From Alphaproteobacteria bacterium UBA3439 (GTDB taxonomy: Bacteria > Pseudomonadota > Alphaproteobacteria > Puniceispirillales > Puniceispirillaceae): a DNA stretch of 6,132 nucleotides. The stretch lies in NCBI GenBank assembly GCA_002378605.1, contig DFSK01000025.1, forward strand, positions 583 through 6,714. The letters are read 5' to 3'. A program made the translations under genes and the position numbers. The notes under the pieces were generated by a model. It was not told where the DNA came from and ran no database searches. It worked only from the letters and a program-made list of their open reading frames with translations. Numbering within the stretch: position 1 is the first letter of the stretch; every line of letters starts with the position of its first letter. This document shows positions 1 through 5,856 of this stretch, in pieces.

Positions 1-191
1 GCTTCCATCGAAATAATGCCGCCTGTGTCTGTCTGGGTTGCGCGACGATGGCGCTTGACCATATTGATCCCCTGAACACGGACACGTGACTCAGCGCGAA
101 GCACTTCAAGCACCTCGCCCTTTTTGCCTTTATCACGACCGGTGACCACAATCACCTGATCGCCTTTTTTGATTTTAAACTTCTCAGCCAT
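1..191 (-). CDS. rplX: Large-subunit ribosomal protein L24 (uL24), 5' part only
   Basis: This is the start of L24, an early-assembly protein that binds 23S rRNA near the 5' end and sits close to the exit tunnel mouth. I translated it by hand: 63 complete codons are visible and the rest (family length about 105 residues) lies beyond the window edge. It begins [20 protein letters not shown], which is the KOW motif typical of L24, followed by KGKKGEV and then the [10 protein letters not shown] segment seen in most bacterial L24 proteins. The ATG at 191-189 shares one base with the TAA stop of rplN (TAATG). A full GGAGGT Shine-Dalgarno lies six bases upstream inside rplN, which supports this start. 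It is the second gene of the classical spc set, and rplE and rpsN would be expected next outside the window. The truncation is the window boundary, not a mutation. Confidence 0.97.
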   Translation of the reverse strand, partial: MAEKFKIKKGDQVIVVTGRDKGKKGEVLEVLRAESRVRVQGINMVKRHRRATQTDTGGIISME

Positions 192-559
192 TACAGCACC
201 TCCGGTGCCAGAGAAATGATCTTCATGAACTTGCGGCCACGCAACTCACGGGTTACCGGGCCAAAAATGCGTGTGCCAATCGGCTCGTCCTGTTTGTTCA
301 ACAAAACCGCAGCATTCCGGTCAAAGCGAATGGCACTGCCATCTGCCCGACGGATTTCCTTGGCTGTACGCACGATAACCGCACGATGAACATCACCTTT
401 TTTCACCTTACCGCGGGGGATGGCTTCCTTGACCGAAACAACGATCACATCACCAACGCCAGCGACTTTACGGCCTGAACCGCCAAGCACCTTGATACAC
501 TGGACGCGACGCGCACCAGAATTATCGGCAACTTCAAGATTTGACTGCATTTGGATCAT
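191..559 (-). CDS. rplN: Large-subunit ribosomal protein L14 (uL14)
   Basis: L14 binds 23S rRNA on the subunit interface, next to L19, and forms an inter-subunit bridge with 16S rRNA. The 122-residue product matches the usual bacterial length (122-123). It carries the hallmark [17 protein letters not shown] near residues 11-27, the [13 protein letters not shown] segment at 45-57, and the conserved end [13 protein letters not shown] followed by [13 protein letters not shown]. The start MIQMQSN is the family start. A second Met three codons in is possible, but the Shine-Dalgarno AGGAGA, eight bases upstream, favours the first. The gene follows rpsQ after only 11 bases. In E. coli this is the spc operon boundary with its own promoter, but here there is no room for one, so L14 is probably made from the S10 transcript. 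Its last codons contain the rplX ribosome binding site. Confidence 0.99.
   Translation of the reverse strand: MIQMQSNLEVADNSGARRVQCIKVLGGSGRKVAGVGDVIVVSVKEAIPRGKVKKGDVHRAVIVRTAKEIRRADGSAIRFDRNAAVLLNKQDEPIGTRIFGPVTRELRGRKFMKIISLAPEVL
198..203 (-). promoter_or_regulatory. Ribosome binding site of rplX inside rplN
   Basis: A complete GGAGGT, six bases before the rplX ATG, is embedded in the codons for the Pro-Glu-Val-Leu end of L14. It is the longest anti-Shine-Dalgarno match I noticed in the window and serves a start that overlaps the rplN stop. Confidence 0.85.
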
Positions 560-570
560 GTCAGTCTCTC

Positions 571-816
571 CTAGTTTTTCGCTGCATCGTCATAGACCAC
601 TTCATGGGTCTTTGACTTGGAAACAGGTGCACATTCACGAATACGAACAGCGTCACCTTCCTTAAAGCGGTTTTCAGCGTCATGTGCTGCAAACTTCTTT
701 GATTTGGTAATAATCTTCTTATACACCGGATGCATGATGCGACGCTCGACGCGGACGGTTACCGTCTTATCGCCTTTATCGCTCACAACAGTGCCTTGCA
801 TGGTACGCTTTGGCAT
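571..816 (-). CDS. rpsQ: Small-subunit ribosomal protein S17 (uS17)
   Basis: S17 is a primary 16S rRNA binder in the 30S body, with an OB-fold that stabilises the 5' and central domains. The product is 81 residues, close to the E. coli protein (84). It starts [21 protein letters not shown], the usual first strands of the fold, and has the MHPVYKK segment near residue 28. The S17 signature [16 protein letters not shown] is at about 54-69; the position that is Arg in E. coli (ECRPLSK) is Ala here, a mild variation. A short C-terminal stretch ends DDAAKN. The ATG lies 12 bases after the rpmC stop, and the sequence TAGGGAAG, which includes that stop, provides the ribosome binding site. The gene ends in TAG, whose last bases start the rplN Shine-Dalgarno. 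Confidence 0.99.
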   Translation of the reverse strand: MPKRTMQGTVVSDKGDKTVTVRVERRIMHPVYKKIITKSKKFAAHDAENRFKEGDAVRIRECAPVSKSKTHEVVYDDAAKN

Positions 817-828
817 AACTAGACTTCC

Positions 829-1044
829 CTATTTTGCTGCATTTTCTGCACTGGCTTTTTGGCCAAGTACAGTTTTGATGCGGGCGATCTCACGGCGCAC
901 AATTTTGGCCCGTGTTGGATTTTCGACCTGACCACCAGCGGCCTGAAAGCGCAGATTAAACTGCTCTTTTTTCAGATCAATAAGCTGTGTCTTTAGCTCA
1001 TCTGGGGTCTTTGCGCGAAGCGCTTCAGCTTTAACAATTGCCAT
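829..1044 (-). CDS. rpmC: Large-subunit ribosomal protein L29 (uL29)
   Basis: L29 is a small two-helix protein that contacts L23 at the nascent-chain exit site, where trigger factor and signal recognition particle dock. The 71-residue product is slightly longer than the E. coli protein (63). The core is clear: a first helix with [20 protein letters not shown] at about 13-32, the turn [11 protein letters not shown] at 35-45, and a second helix [13 protein letters not shown] at 48-60. The extra length is a short Ala- and Lys-containing tail ([11 protein letters not shown]), which is common in proteobacterial L29. The ATG is 14 bases after the rplP stop, preceded by GAAGGGAAG at a suitable distance. 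As elsewhere in bacteria it lies between rplP and rpsQ. It stops with TAG, immediately followed by GG. Confidence 0.98.
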   Translation of the reverse strand: MAIVKAEALRAKTPDELKTQLIDLKKEQFNLRFQAAGGQVENPTRAKIVRREIARIKTVLGQKASAENAAK

Positions 1045-1058
1045 CGGTGCTTCCCTTC

Positions 1059-1478
1059 TTAATCAGTATCGCCAAGGCGACGAACAATCCGCGTGTCCAG
1101 CGGTAACTTTGCGGCGGCGAGGGTAAATGCCTCTTTCGCCAAAGCCCAAGGAACACCATCAATCTCAAACATGATGCGTCCAGGCTTTACGCGGGCTACC
1201 CAGAATTCAGGTGAACCTTTACCTTTACCCATCCGCACTTCAGCAGGCTTGCTTGATACAGGCACATCAGGAAAAATCCGGATCCAGACACGACCGGCAC
1301 GACGCAGGTGGCGTGTAATGGCACGACGTGCAGCTTCGATTTGACGTGCTGTTACACGTTCAGGTGTTACGGCTTTCAGACCGTAAGAACCGAAATTCAA
1401 CTGCGTTCCACCCTTTGCAAGACCGTGGATCCGGCCTTTATGGGCTTTGCGAAATTTTGTACGCTTTGGCGAAAGCAT
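1059..1478 (-). CDS. rplP: Large-subunit ribosomal protein L16 (uL16)
   Basis: L16 is a late-assembling 50S protein that helps shape the A-site tRNA channel near the peptidyl transferase centre. The product is 139 residues (E. coli 136). It begins [20 protein letters not shown], has the [18 protein letters not shown] helix at about 43-60, and ends [12 protein letters not shown], all family hallmarks. The loop RMGKGKG at 82-88 points toward the tRNA. Its Arg82 matches E. coli Arg81, the residue hydroxylated by RoxA/YcfD there; whether it is modified here cannot be told from sequence. The start is supported by a strong TTAGGAGA Shine-Dalgarno in the 18-base gap after rpsC, the widest gap inside the block. 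No internal break or unusual insertion was seen beyond one residue near position 24. Confidence 0.99.
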   Translation of the reverse strand: MLSPKRTKFRKAHKGRIHGLAKGGTQLNFGSYGLKAVTPERVTARQIEAARRAITRHLRRAGRVWIRIFPDVPVSSKPAEVRMGKGKGSPEFWVARVKPGRIMFEIDGVPWALAKEAFTLAAAKLPLDTRIVRRLGDTD

Positions 1479-1496
1479 CTACTTATCTCCTAAGAC

Positions 1497-2192
1497 TTAA
1501 CCGTTGCCGCGTGGCGCTGGGCCAGACTGCTGCTCGGCCATCCGCTTATCCTGGGCCATTGGGTCATGAGCCATGACCTCGCCCTTAAATACCCAAACCT
1601 TGATGCCGCAGGCACCGTAGGTTGTGAATGCTGTTGCCTCGCCGTAATCGACCTCGGCGCGCAATGTGTGAAGTGGAACGCGGCCTTCGCGATACCACTC
1701 AGTACGGGCAATCTCGGCACCGCCTAGACGACCGGCGCAGTTGATCCGTACACCCAAAGCACCAAGGCGCATTGCCGATTGAACCGCGCGCTTCATCGCG
1801 CGCCGAAAACCAACGCGGCGCTCAAGCTGCTGAGCAATATTCTCGGCAACCAATTTGGCGTCGATCTCGGGCTTGCGCACCTCAACAATATTCAGGCTAA
1901 CCTCGCCACCGATGCGACCTGACAGGTCAAGCCGCAACTTTTCGATGTCCTGACCCTTTTTGCCGATGATCAGACCCGGACGGCCAGCATGAATGGTCAC
2001 GCGGGCGCGGCCGGCTGGACGCTCGATTACCACGCGGCTGATAGCTGCCTGCTTGAGGCGATCCATCAAATATGCGCGAAGCTTGATGTCTTCGTGAAGC
2101 AACTGCCCATAGTTACGGCCAGCATACCAGCGCGAATCCCATGTCCGGTTAATACCGACACGCAGGCCGATTGGCTTGACTTTCTGACCCAT
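1497..2192 (-). CDS. rpsC: Small-subunit ribosomal protein S3 (uS3)
   Basis: S3 sits on the 30S head and, with S4 and S5, lines the mRNA entry tunnel. In E. coli it contributes to mRNA unwinding. I place the start at 2192, giving 231 residues (E. coli 233), because [14 protein letters not shown] is the family N-terminus. The open frame continues upstream to an ATG at 2213, but that would add seven residues overlapping the end of rplV. The type II KH domain shows [16 protein letters not shown] at about 71-86 with the GKKG loop at 77-80. The basic segment FRRAMKRAV at 129-137 carries the Arg/Lys residues equivalent to the E. coli unwinding site. The C-terminal domain has the conserved [17 protein letters not shown] at 163-179. 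The tail ([19 protein letters not shown]) is flexible and poorly conserved, as usual. It begins one base after the rplV stop (TAGGATG), so translational coupling is likely. Confidence 0.99.
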   Translation of the reverse strand: MGQKVKPIGLRVGINRTWDSRWYAGRNYGQLLHEDIKLRAYLMDRLKQAAISRVVIERPAGRARVTIHAGRPGLIIGKKGQDIEKLRLDLSGRIGGEVSLNIVEVRKPEIDAKLVAENIAQQLERRVGFRRAMKRAVQSAMRLGALGVRINCAGRLGGAEIARTEWYREGRVPLHTLRAEVDYGEATAFTTYGACGIKVWVFKGEVMAHDPMAQDKRMAEQQSGPAPRGNG

Positions 2193-2193
2193 C

Positions 2194-2571
2194 CTACTGC
2201 TCTCCTCTTTCACCGACGATGATCGTCAGGTGTGAAAATGGCTTTAAAATCCGTGCGCCGCGGCCCTTGGCCCGTGCGCGGAAACGCTTCATTACAAGAC
2301 CCTTGCCAACATGCGCTTCTTTGACAAACAACCGGTCAACATCCAGTGAATGGTTGTTTTCCGCATTGGCAATGGCTGATTGCAGCGCTTTTTTCACATC
2401 GCCAGCGATACGGCGGCGTGAGAATGACAAAGCGGCAACCGCTTTATTCACATCCATGCCCCGGATCATTGTCGCAACAAGGTTCAGCTTTTGTGGGCTG
2501 ACGCGCAAATTGCGAACGACAGATTTTGCTTCACTGTCGGCCAAGCTGCGTGGATTTGATTGCTTACCCAT
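2194..2571 (-). CDS. rplV: Large-subunit ribosomal protein L22 (uL22)
   Basis: L22 binds all six domains of 23S rRNA, and its long beta hairpin lines the exit tunnel at the constriction opposite L4. The product is 125 residues, longer than E. coli (110) because of an N-terminal stretch ([18 protein letters not shown]) before the conserved [14 protein letters not shown] at about 20-33; extensions like this are common in alphaproteobacteria. The hairpin region is [19 protein letters not shown] at 90-108, rich in Arg and Gly as expected, with no deletion of the kind linked to macrolide resistance. The end is [15 protein letters not shown]. The ATG follows the rpsS stop by nine bases in TAGGGGTAGGTTATG, so the rpsS stop is part of the ribosome binding site. 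Its own final codons contain the rpsC Shine-Dalgarno. Confidence 0.98.
   Translation of the reverse strand: MGKQSNPRSLADSEAKSVVRNLRVSPQKLNLVATMIRGMDVNKAVAALSFSRRRIAGDVKKALQSAIANAENNHSLDVDRLFVKEAHVGKGLVMKRFRARAKGRGARILKPFSHLTIIVGERGEQ
2202..2207 (-). promoter_or_regulatory. Ribosome binding site of rpsC inside rplV
   Basis: GAGGAG lies in the last rplV codons (Arg-Gly-Glu), nine bases before the ATG at 2192. This spacing supports the MGQKV start of S3 rather than the ATG at 2213, which lies upstream of this motif. Confidence 0.85.
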
Positions 2572-2580
2572 AACCTACCC

Positions 2581-2856
2581 CTAACGCTTTGATTTCTTGT
2601 CGGCGGCATGGCCGTAATATGTGCGGGTTGGCGAAAATTCACCAAGCTTGTGTCCAACCATTTCTTCCGAAACAGACACAGGGATGAATTTATTGCCGTT
2701 ATGCACACCAAATGTAAGCCCAACAAATTGCGGCATAATCGTTGAACGGCGTGACCATGTTTTGATCACTTCATTCCGACCAGACTCGCGAACCTTGTCC
2801 GCTTTCTTCAACAGATGCCCATCTACAAACGGGCCTTTCCAAACTGAACGTGCCAT
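2581..2856 (-). CDS. rpsS: Small-subunit ribosomal protein S19 (uS19)
   Basis: S19 forms a complex with S13 on the 30S head and takes part in the bridges to the large subunit. The product is 91 residues (E. coli 92). It starts [19 protein letters not shown], has [19 protein letters not shown] at about 31-49, and carries the family signature [13 protein letters not shown] at 68-80, ending in a basic tail (ADKKSKR). The start is certain from family alignment even though the ribosome binding site is weak: the nearest purine run, TAAGGG, includes the rplB stop and lies 12 bases from the ATG. Translation may depend on coupling to rplB, whose stop is 15 bases upstream. The gene ends in TAG followed by GGG, which starts the rplV ribosome binding site. 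Confidence 0.99.
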   Translation of the reverse strand: MARSVWKGPFVDGHLLKKADKVRESGRNEVIKTWSRRSTIMPQFVGLTFGVHNGNKFIPVSVSEEMVGHKLGEFSPTRTYYGHAADKKSKR

Positions 2857-2871
2857 GATTAAGAATGACCC

Positions 2872-3696
2872 TTATGGCTTGCGACGCCGCACAATCAGGC
2901 GGTCAGTCTTCTTGTTAGAACGAGTACGCTTGCCCTTGGTTGGCTTACCCCAAGGCGTTACCGGATGACGGCCACCTGAAGTACGACCCTCACCACCACC
3001 ATGTGGGTGATCAACAGGGTTCATAACCACGCCGCGAACATGCGGGCGACGGCCAAGCCAGCGATTACGGCCAGCTTTACCAATCTTGATATTTTGCTGG
3101 TCAGGATTTGATACAGCACCGATAGACGCCATACATTCTGACCGCACCAAGCGAACTTCACCAGATGTCAGGCGCAAAATCGCATAACCGCGGTCACGGC
3201 CAACAAGCTGGATATAGGTTCCGGCTGAACGTGCCAGCTGGCCACCCTTGCCCGGCTTCAACTCGACATTATGGATCAATGTTCCAACTGGAATATTGGC
3301 CAATGGCAGGGCGTTGCCCGGCTTGATGTCAGACCCGATGCCAGCGCGAACCTTGTCACCAACTGACAAACGCTGTGGCGCCAGAATATAGCTTTGTTCG
3401 CCATCTTCATAAGTAATAAGCGCAATGAATGCTGTCCGGTTCGGATCATATTCAATCCGCTCAACAGTCGCAAACATACCTGCCTTGGTGCGCTTGAAAT
3501 CGATCAGGCGGTACCGGCGCTTATGGCCGCCACCTTTTTGCCATGACGTCACGTGACCCGAATTATTACGGCCACCTGTCTTTGACAAACCCTCGGTCAG
3601 CTTTTTAACCGGCCCACCCTTATAAAGGGCGGATTTGTCAACAAGGACAAGGTTCCGCTGGCTTGGGGTTGTTGGATTAAATTTCTTTAACGCCAT
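2872..3696 (-). CDS. rplB: Large-subunit ribosomal protein L2 (uL2)
   Basis: L2 is one of the most conserved ribosomal proteins. It is needed for subunit association and for peptidyl transferase activity. The product is 274 residues (E. coli 273). The N-terminal RNA-binding part has the [20 protein letters not shown] segment at about 41-60 and YRLIDFKR at 62-69. The SH3-like barrel includes [15 protein letters not shown] at 146-160. The C-terminal loop [14 protein letters not shown] at 225-238 reaches toward the catalytic centre, and its His230 matches E. coli His229. [15 protein letters not shown] at 241-255 completes the signature, and the tail is strongly basic. Start ATG at 3696-3694 lies four bases after the rplW stop, with GGGAG nine bases upstream inside the last rplW codons. 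Nothing in it departs from the family. Confidence 0.99.
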   Translation of the reverse strand: MALKKFNPTTPSQRNLVLVDKSALYKGGPVKKLTEGLSKTGGRNNSGHVTSWQKGGGHKRRYRLIDFKRTKAGMFATVERIEYDPNRTAFIALITYEDGEQSYILAPQRLSVGDKVRAGIGSDIKPGNALPLANIPVGTLIHNVELKPGKGGQLARSAGTYIQLVGRDRGYAILRLTSGEVRLVRSECMASIGAVSNPDQQNIKIGKAGRNRWLGRRPHVRGVVMNPVDHPHGGGEGRTSGGRHPVTPWGKPTKGKRTRSNKKTDRLIVRRRKP

Positions 3697-3700
3697 CTGA

Positions 3701-4027
3701 TTAAACTCCCATCAGGTCAATGTTCTGACCCTCAGCCAATGTGACCATTGCCTTTTTCATGTCAGAGCGACGACCCGGCCGACCTTTAAAGGTCTTGGCC
3801 TTGCCCTTTTGGACAATCGTATTCACCGCAGTGACCTTGACATTAAACAGCATTTCAACTGCTGCCTTGATTTGTGGTTTAGTTGCTGTGATCGCAACCG
3901 CAAAGGTTACCTGACCATGCTCATTCGCCATCGTCGCCTTTTCGGTGATGATTGGACGAAGGATCGTGTCATAGGCAGCAGCCTTTGTGACCACAGTTGT
4001 TACTGGCTTGCGCGCACGAACACTCAT
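3701..4027 (-). CDS. rplW: Large-subunit ribosomal protein L23 (uL23)
   Basis: L23 lies at the exit tunnel mouth and is the main docking site for trigger factor and signal recognition particle. The 108-residue product is slightly longer than E. coli (100). The conserved core begins at [16 protein letters not shown] (about 18-33), where Glu29 matches the E. coli residue contacting trigger factor. [18 protein letters not shown] (48-65) and [20 protein letters not shown] (68-87) follow. The first 17 residues ([17 protein letters not shown]) are an extension. No other ATG occurs before Met33, and a GAGGAG sits eight bases ahead of the ATG at 4027, so the extension is probably real. The start overlaps the rplD stop in the classic ATGA arrangement, indicating strong translational coupling to L4. 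Confidence 0.98.
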   Translation of the reverse strand: MSVRARKPVTTVVTKAAAYDTILRPIITEKATMANEHGQVTFAVAITATKPQIKAAVEMLFNVKVTAVNTIVQKGKAKTFKGRPGRRSDMKKAMVTLAEGQNIDLMGV

Positions 4028-4653
4028 TTCAGGCGCTCCTCAAGATGGGCCGCAGCATCCTTGGACAGAACCAGAACGTCACGACGCAGGATATCATACA
4101 CATTAATGCCCTGCTGTGGCAGCACATCAACCAACGGAATGTTACGCGCAGCCTTTACAAAGCCTGCATCCAACTCGGCACCACCAATGATCAGTGCATT
4201 TTCAGCGCCAAGCTTTACCAGCTGCTCGCGAAGCTTTGCCGTCTTGCCAGCAGATTTGCCAGTTGACGCAAGGCTATCGAGTACCAGCAATTTGCCCTCA
4301 GCTGCCTTTGTAGACAAAGCCGAACGCAGACCAAGCTGGCGAACCTTCTTTGGTAGAGCATGAGCATGATCACGAACAACCGGACCATGAACAACACCAC
4401 CACCACGGAACTGGACAACAGCCGCAGAACCGTGACGTGCGCGGCCAGTGCCTTTCTGTTTGAACATCTTGGCTGTGGTAATTGCCACCTCGGCGCGCGA
4501 CTTCACCTTATGTGTGCCAGCGCGGCGTTTGGCAAGCTGCCATTTCACCACACGCGCAACAATGTCAGCGCGCGGTGCGACCCCAAAGACTGCATCAGCA
4601 AGCGTAATGTCGCCAGCGGCCTTGTTGTCGATTGTTTTCACATCAATCTTCAT
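4024..4653 (-). CDS. rplD: Large-subunit ribosomal protein L4 (uL4)
   Basis: L4 binds 23S rRNA early in assembly, and its long loop forms the exit tunnel constriction with L22. The product is 209 residues (E. coli 201). The globular part begins [20 protein letters not shown]. The tunnel loop spans about 47-95 with [15 protein letters not shown] at 62-76 and [11 protein letters not shown] at 81-91; the position before KQKGTG is Phe where E. coli has Trp-Arg context. The C-terminal half includes [13 protein letters not shown] (102-114) and ends LEERLK. In E. coli L4 also represses its own operon through the S10 mRNA leader, but no comparable leader can be seen here. The ATG is five bases after the rplC stop. 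AAGGA within the last rplC codons and AAGGG spanning the stop can both serve as ribosome binding sites. The stop overlaps rplW. Confidence 0.98.
   Translation of the reverse strand: MKIDVKTIDNKAAGDITLADAVFGVAPRADIVARVVKWQLAKRRAGTHKVKSRAEVAITTAKMFKQKGTGRARHGSAAVVQFRGGGVVHGPVVRDHAHALPKKVRQLGLRSALSTKAAEGKLLVLDSLASTGKSAGKTAKLREQLVKLGAENALIIGGAELDAGFVKAARNIPLVDVLPQQGINVYDILRRDVLVLSKDAAAHLEERLK
4036..4041 (-). promoter_or_regulatory. Ribosome binding site of rplW inside rplD
   Basis: GAGGAG lies in the codons for the Glu-Glu-Arg near the L4 C-terminus, eight bases before the rplW ATG at 4027. Together with the ATGA overlap it supports the longer L23 start and translational coupling. Confidence 0.8.
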
Positions 4654-4658
4654 GACCC

Positions 4659-5465
4659 TTATTCCTTCTCGGCTTCCGCGTCAGCGGCGGCAGGTGCCTC
4701 AGCAACGGTCTCGTCAGATGGCGCCGCGTCAACGGCAGCGTCTTCAGCCACAACATCCTCAGCCGGAGCTACTTCGCTAGCAGGTGCTAGATCAGACAAC
4801 AACCCAGCAGGGAATGGCGCATCATCAGGGCGCGCCACCTTGATGGCGTCACTGATCAAAACCCAACCATTCTTCGGGCCAGGAACCGCACCACAAAGCA
4901 GGACGACGCCTTCATCATTATCAACAGCAACAACCTCGATATTCTGCGTGGTGTTCCGCGAGGCGCCCATATGGCCAGCCATTTTTTTGCCTTTAAACAC
5001 CTTGCCCGGATCCTGACACTGGCCAGTTGAACCATGCGAACGATGCGAAACGGACACACCATGTGATGCGCGAAGACCGCTAAAGTTGTGACGCTTCATC
5101 GCACCGGCAAAACCCTTACCCTGCGTTGTGCCAACAACATCAACCTTCTGACCGGCAACAAAGTGCGATGGCATCAAAGTCGAGCCAACTTCGAGAACCG
5201 CATCATCACCAACCCGAAACTCGGCCAGCTTTGACTTTGGCAATACATTGGCCTTCGCAAAATGACCACGCATCGGCTTTGATACGTTCTTTGCCTTGGC
5301 AACACCTGCGCCAAGCTGAACGGCTGTATAGCCATCCCGGTCTTTGCTACGAACTGCCACAACCTGGACATCGTCGAGTTTTAGAACGGTGACCGGCACA
5401 TGGTGGCCAGCATCGTTAAACACGCGTGTCATTCCCAATTTACGGGCGATAATGCCGCTACGCAT
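4659..5465 (-). CDS. rplC: Large-subunit ribosomal protein L3 (uL3) with acidic C-terminal tail
   Basis: L3 is an assembly initiator of the 50S subunit that reaches from the surface to near the peptidyl transferase centre. I place the start at 5465 because [16 protein letters not shown] is the family N-terminus. An ATG further upstream would add 17 unrelated residues inside rpsJ. The product is 268 residues, against 209 in E. coli. Core motifs are [16 protein letters not shown] at 113-128 and [20 protein letters not shown] at 145-164; this second loop holds the GQxQ segment where E. coli L3 is glutamine-methylated by PrmB. The fold ends near [11 protein letters not shown] at 203-213. Residues 227-268 form a low-complexity tail with 16 Ala and 13 Asp/Glu but only one Lys, unlike the basic body. 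Such tails are known in alphaproteobacterial L3, though their function is unclear. The reading frame is intact throughout. Confidence 0.98.
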   Translation of the reverse strand: MRSGIIARKLGMTRVFNDAGHHVPVTVLKLDDVQVVAVRSKDRDGYTAVQLGAGVAKAKNVSKPMRGHFAKANVLPKSKLAEFRVGDDAVLEVGSTLMPSHFVAGQKVDVVGTTQGKGFAGAMKRHNFSGLRASHGVSVSHRSHGSTGQCQDPGKVFKGKKMAGHMGASRNTTQNIEVVAVDNDEGVVLLCGAVPGPKNGWVLISDAIKVARPDDAPFPAGLLSDLAPASEVAPAEDVVAEDAAVDAAPSDETVAEAPAAADAEAEKE

Positions 5466-5481
5466 AACTCTGGTCCCTTCC

Positions 5482-5790
5482 CTAGAGCTTAATCTCGACG
5501 TCAACACCGGCCGCAAGATCGAGCTTCATCAGCGCGTCCACGGTCTGTGGTGTTGGGTCGATAATATCCAATAGACGCTTATGCGTACGAATTTCGAACT
5601 GCTCGCGGCTTTTCTTGTCGATATGCGGCGAGCGAAGCACGGTCATGCGACGCATATTGGTCGGCAGCGGGATCGGCCCACGCACCTCAGCACCTGTACG
5701 CTTAGCCGTGTTCACGATCTCTGCCGTGGACTGGTCAAGAATACGGTGATCGAATGCCTTCAATCGGATTCTGATATTCTGGGTTTCCAT
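5482..5790 (-). CDS. rpsJ: Small-subunit ribosomal protein S10 (uS10), also NusE
   Basis: S10 is a head protein of the 30S subunit. It also acts off the ribosome as NusE, pairing with NusB in rRNA antitermination and linking NusG to the ribosome. The product is 102 residues (E. coli 103). It begins [20 protein letters not shown], has [16 protein letters not shown] at about 29-44, and the loop [20 protein letters not shown] at 53-72; the tip of this loop is where substitutions affecting tetracycline-class drugs are known in other bacteria. The end is [12 protein letters not shown], a family hallmark. ATG at 5790 has the Shine-Dalgarno GAGGT nine bases upstream. It is the first gene after the 66-base tuf spacer and names the operon. 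Its TAG stop runs straight into GGAAGGGA, the rplC ribosome binding site. Confidence 0.99.
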   Translation of the reverse strand: METQNIRIRLKAFDHRILDQSTAEIVNTAKRTGAEVRGPIPLPTNMRRMTVLRSPHIDKKSREQFEIRTHKRLLDIIDPTPQTVDALMKLDLAAGVDVEIKL

Positions 5791-5799
5791 AACTGCTTT

Positions 5800-5804
5800 A
5801 CCTC
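5800..5804 (-). promoter_or_regulatory. Ribosome binding site of rpsJ
   Basis: GAGGT on the minus strand, nine bases before the rpsJ ATG. It is the only ribosome binding site in the block that is separate from an upstream coding sequence or stop codon, so rpsJ can initiate independently of tuf translation. Confidence 0.8.
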
Positions 5805-5810
5805 GTTTGG

Positions 5811-5840
5811 ATAAACAAAGAAGGGCGAAAATACGCCCCC
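5811..5840 (-). terminator. Possible terminator or attenuator hairpin between tuf and rpsJ
   Basis: In the minus-strand transcript, bases 5840-5834 (GGGGGCG) can pair with 5827-5821 (CGCCCTT) around the six-base loop TATTTT. This gives a seven-pair stem, five Watson-Crick and two G-U pairs. It is followed by CTTTGTTTAT, which is T-rich but interrupted. The G-U pairs exist only in the minus-strand RNA, matching the direction of transcription. The structure begins 17 bases after the tuf stop and ends before the rpsJ ribosome binding site. It could partly end the tuf transcript, stabilise a processed 3' end or act as an attenuator. The uneven T run argues against a strong terminator, and read-through into rpsJ is expected. 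Confidence 0.45.
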
Positions 5841-5856
5841 CTTAACTATAGCCTAA

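Noticed and set aside
1497..2213. Longer S3 starting at the ATG at 2213.
   Set aside because: It would add MKEESSR before the universal MGQKV start and overlap rplV by 20 bases; the GAGGAG at 2202-2207 is placed for the start at 2192.
3809..4363. A 184-codon plus-strand open frame opposite rplW and rplD.
   Set aside because: It runs antisense across two well-conserved genes and its translation has no domain-like pattern; it is a by-product of their codon use.
4360..5016. A 218-codon plus-strand open frame opposite rplC and rplD with an Ala/Ser/Thr-rich middle.
   Set aside because: It is antisense to two certain ribosomal genes, and its low-complexity part is simply the complement of the Ala/Glu-rich L3 tail. 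It matches no family I recognise, and no ribosome binding site or promoter stood out.
4659..5516. Longer L3 starting at 5516 inside rpsJ.
   Set aside because: The extra 17 residues do not resemble L3, whereas [16 protein letters not shown] from 5465 is the family start and follows a good GGAAGGGA ribosome binding site.
5845..5850. TATAGT on the minus strand as a -10 box for an rpsJ promoter.
   Set aside because: The bases 16-18 upstream, in the last tuf codons, do not resemble a -35 box, and short AT-rich hexamers are common; not enough to call a promoter.
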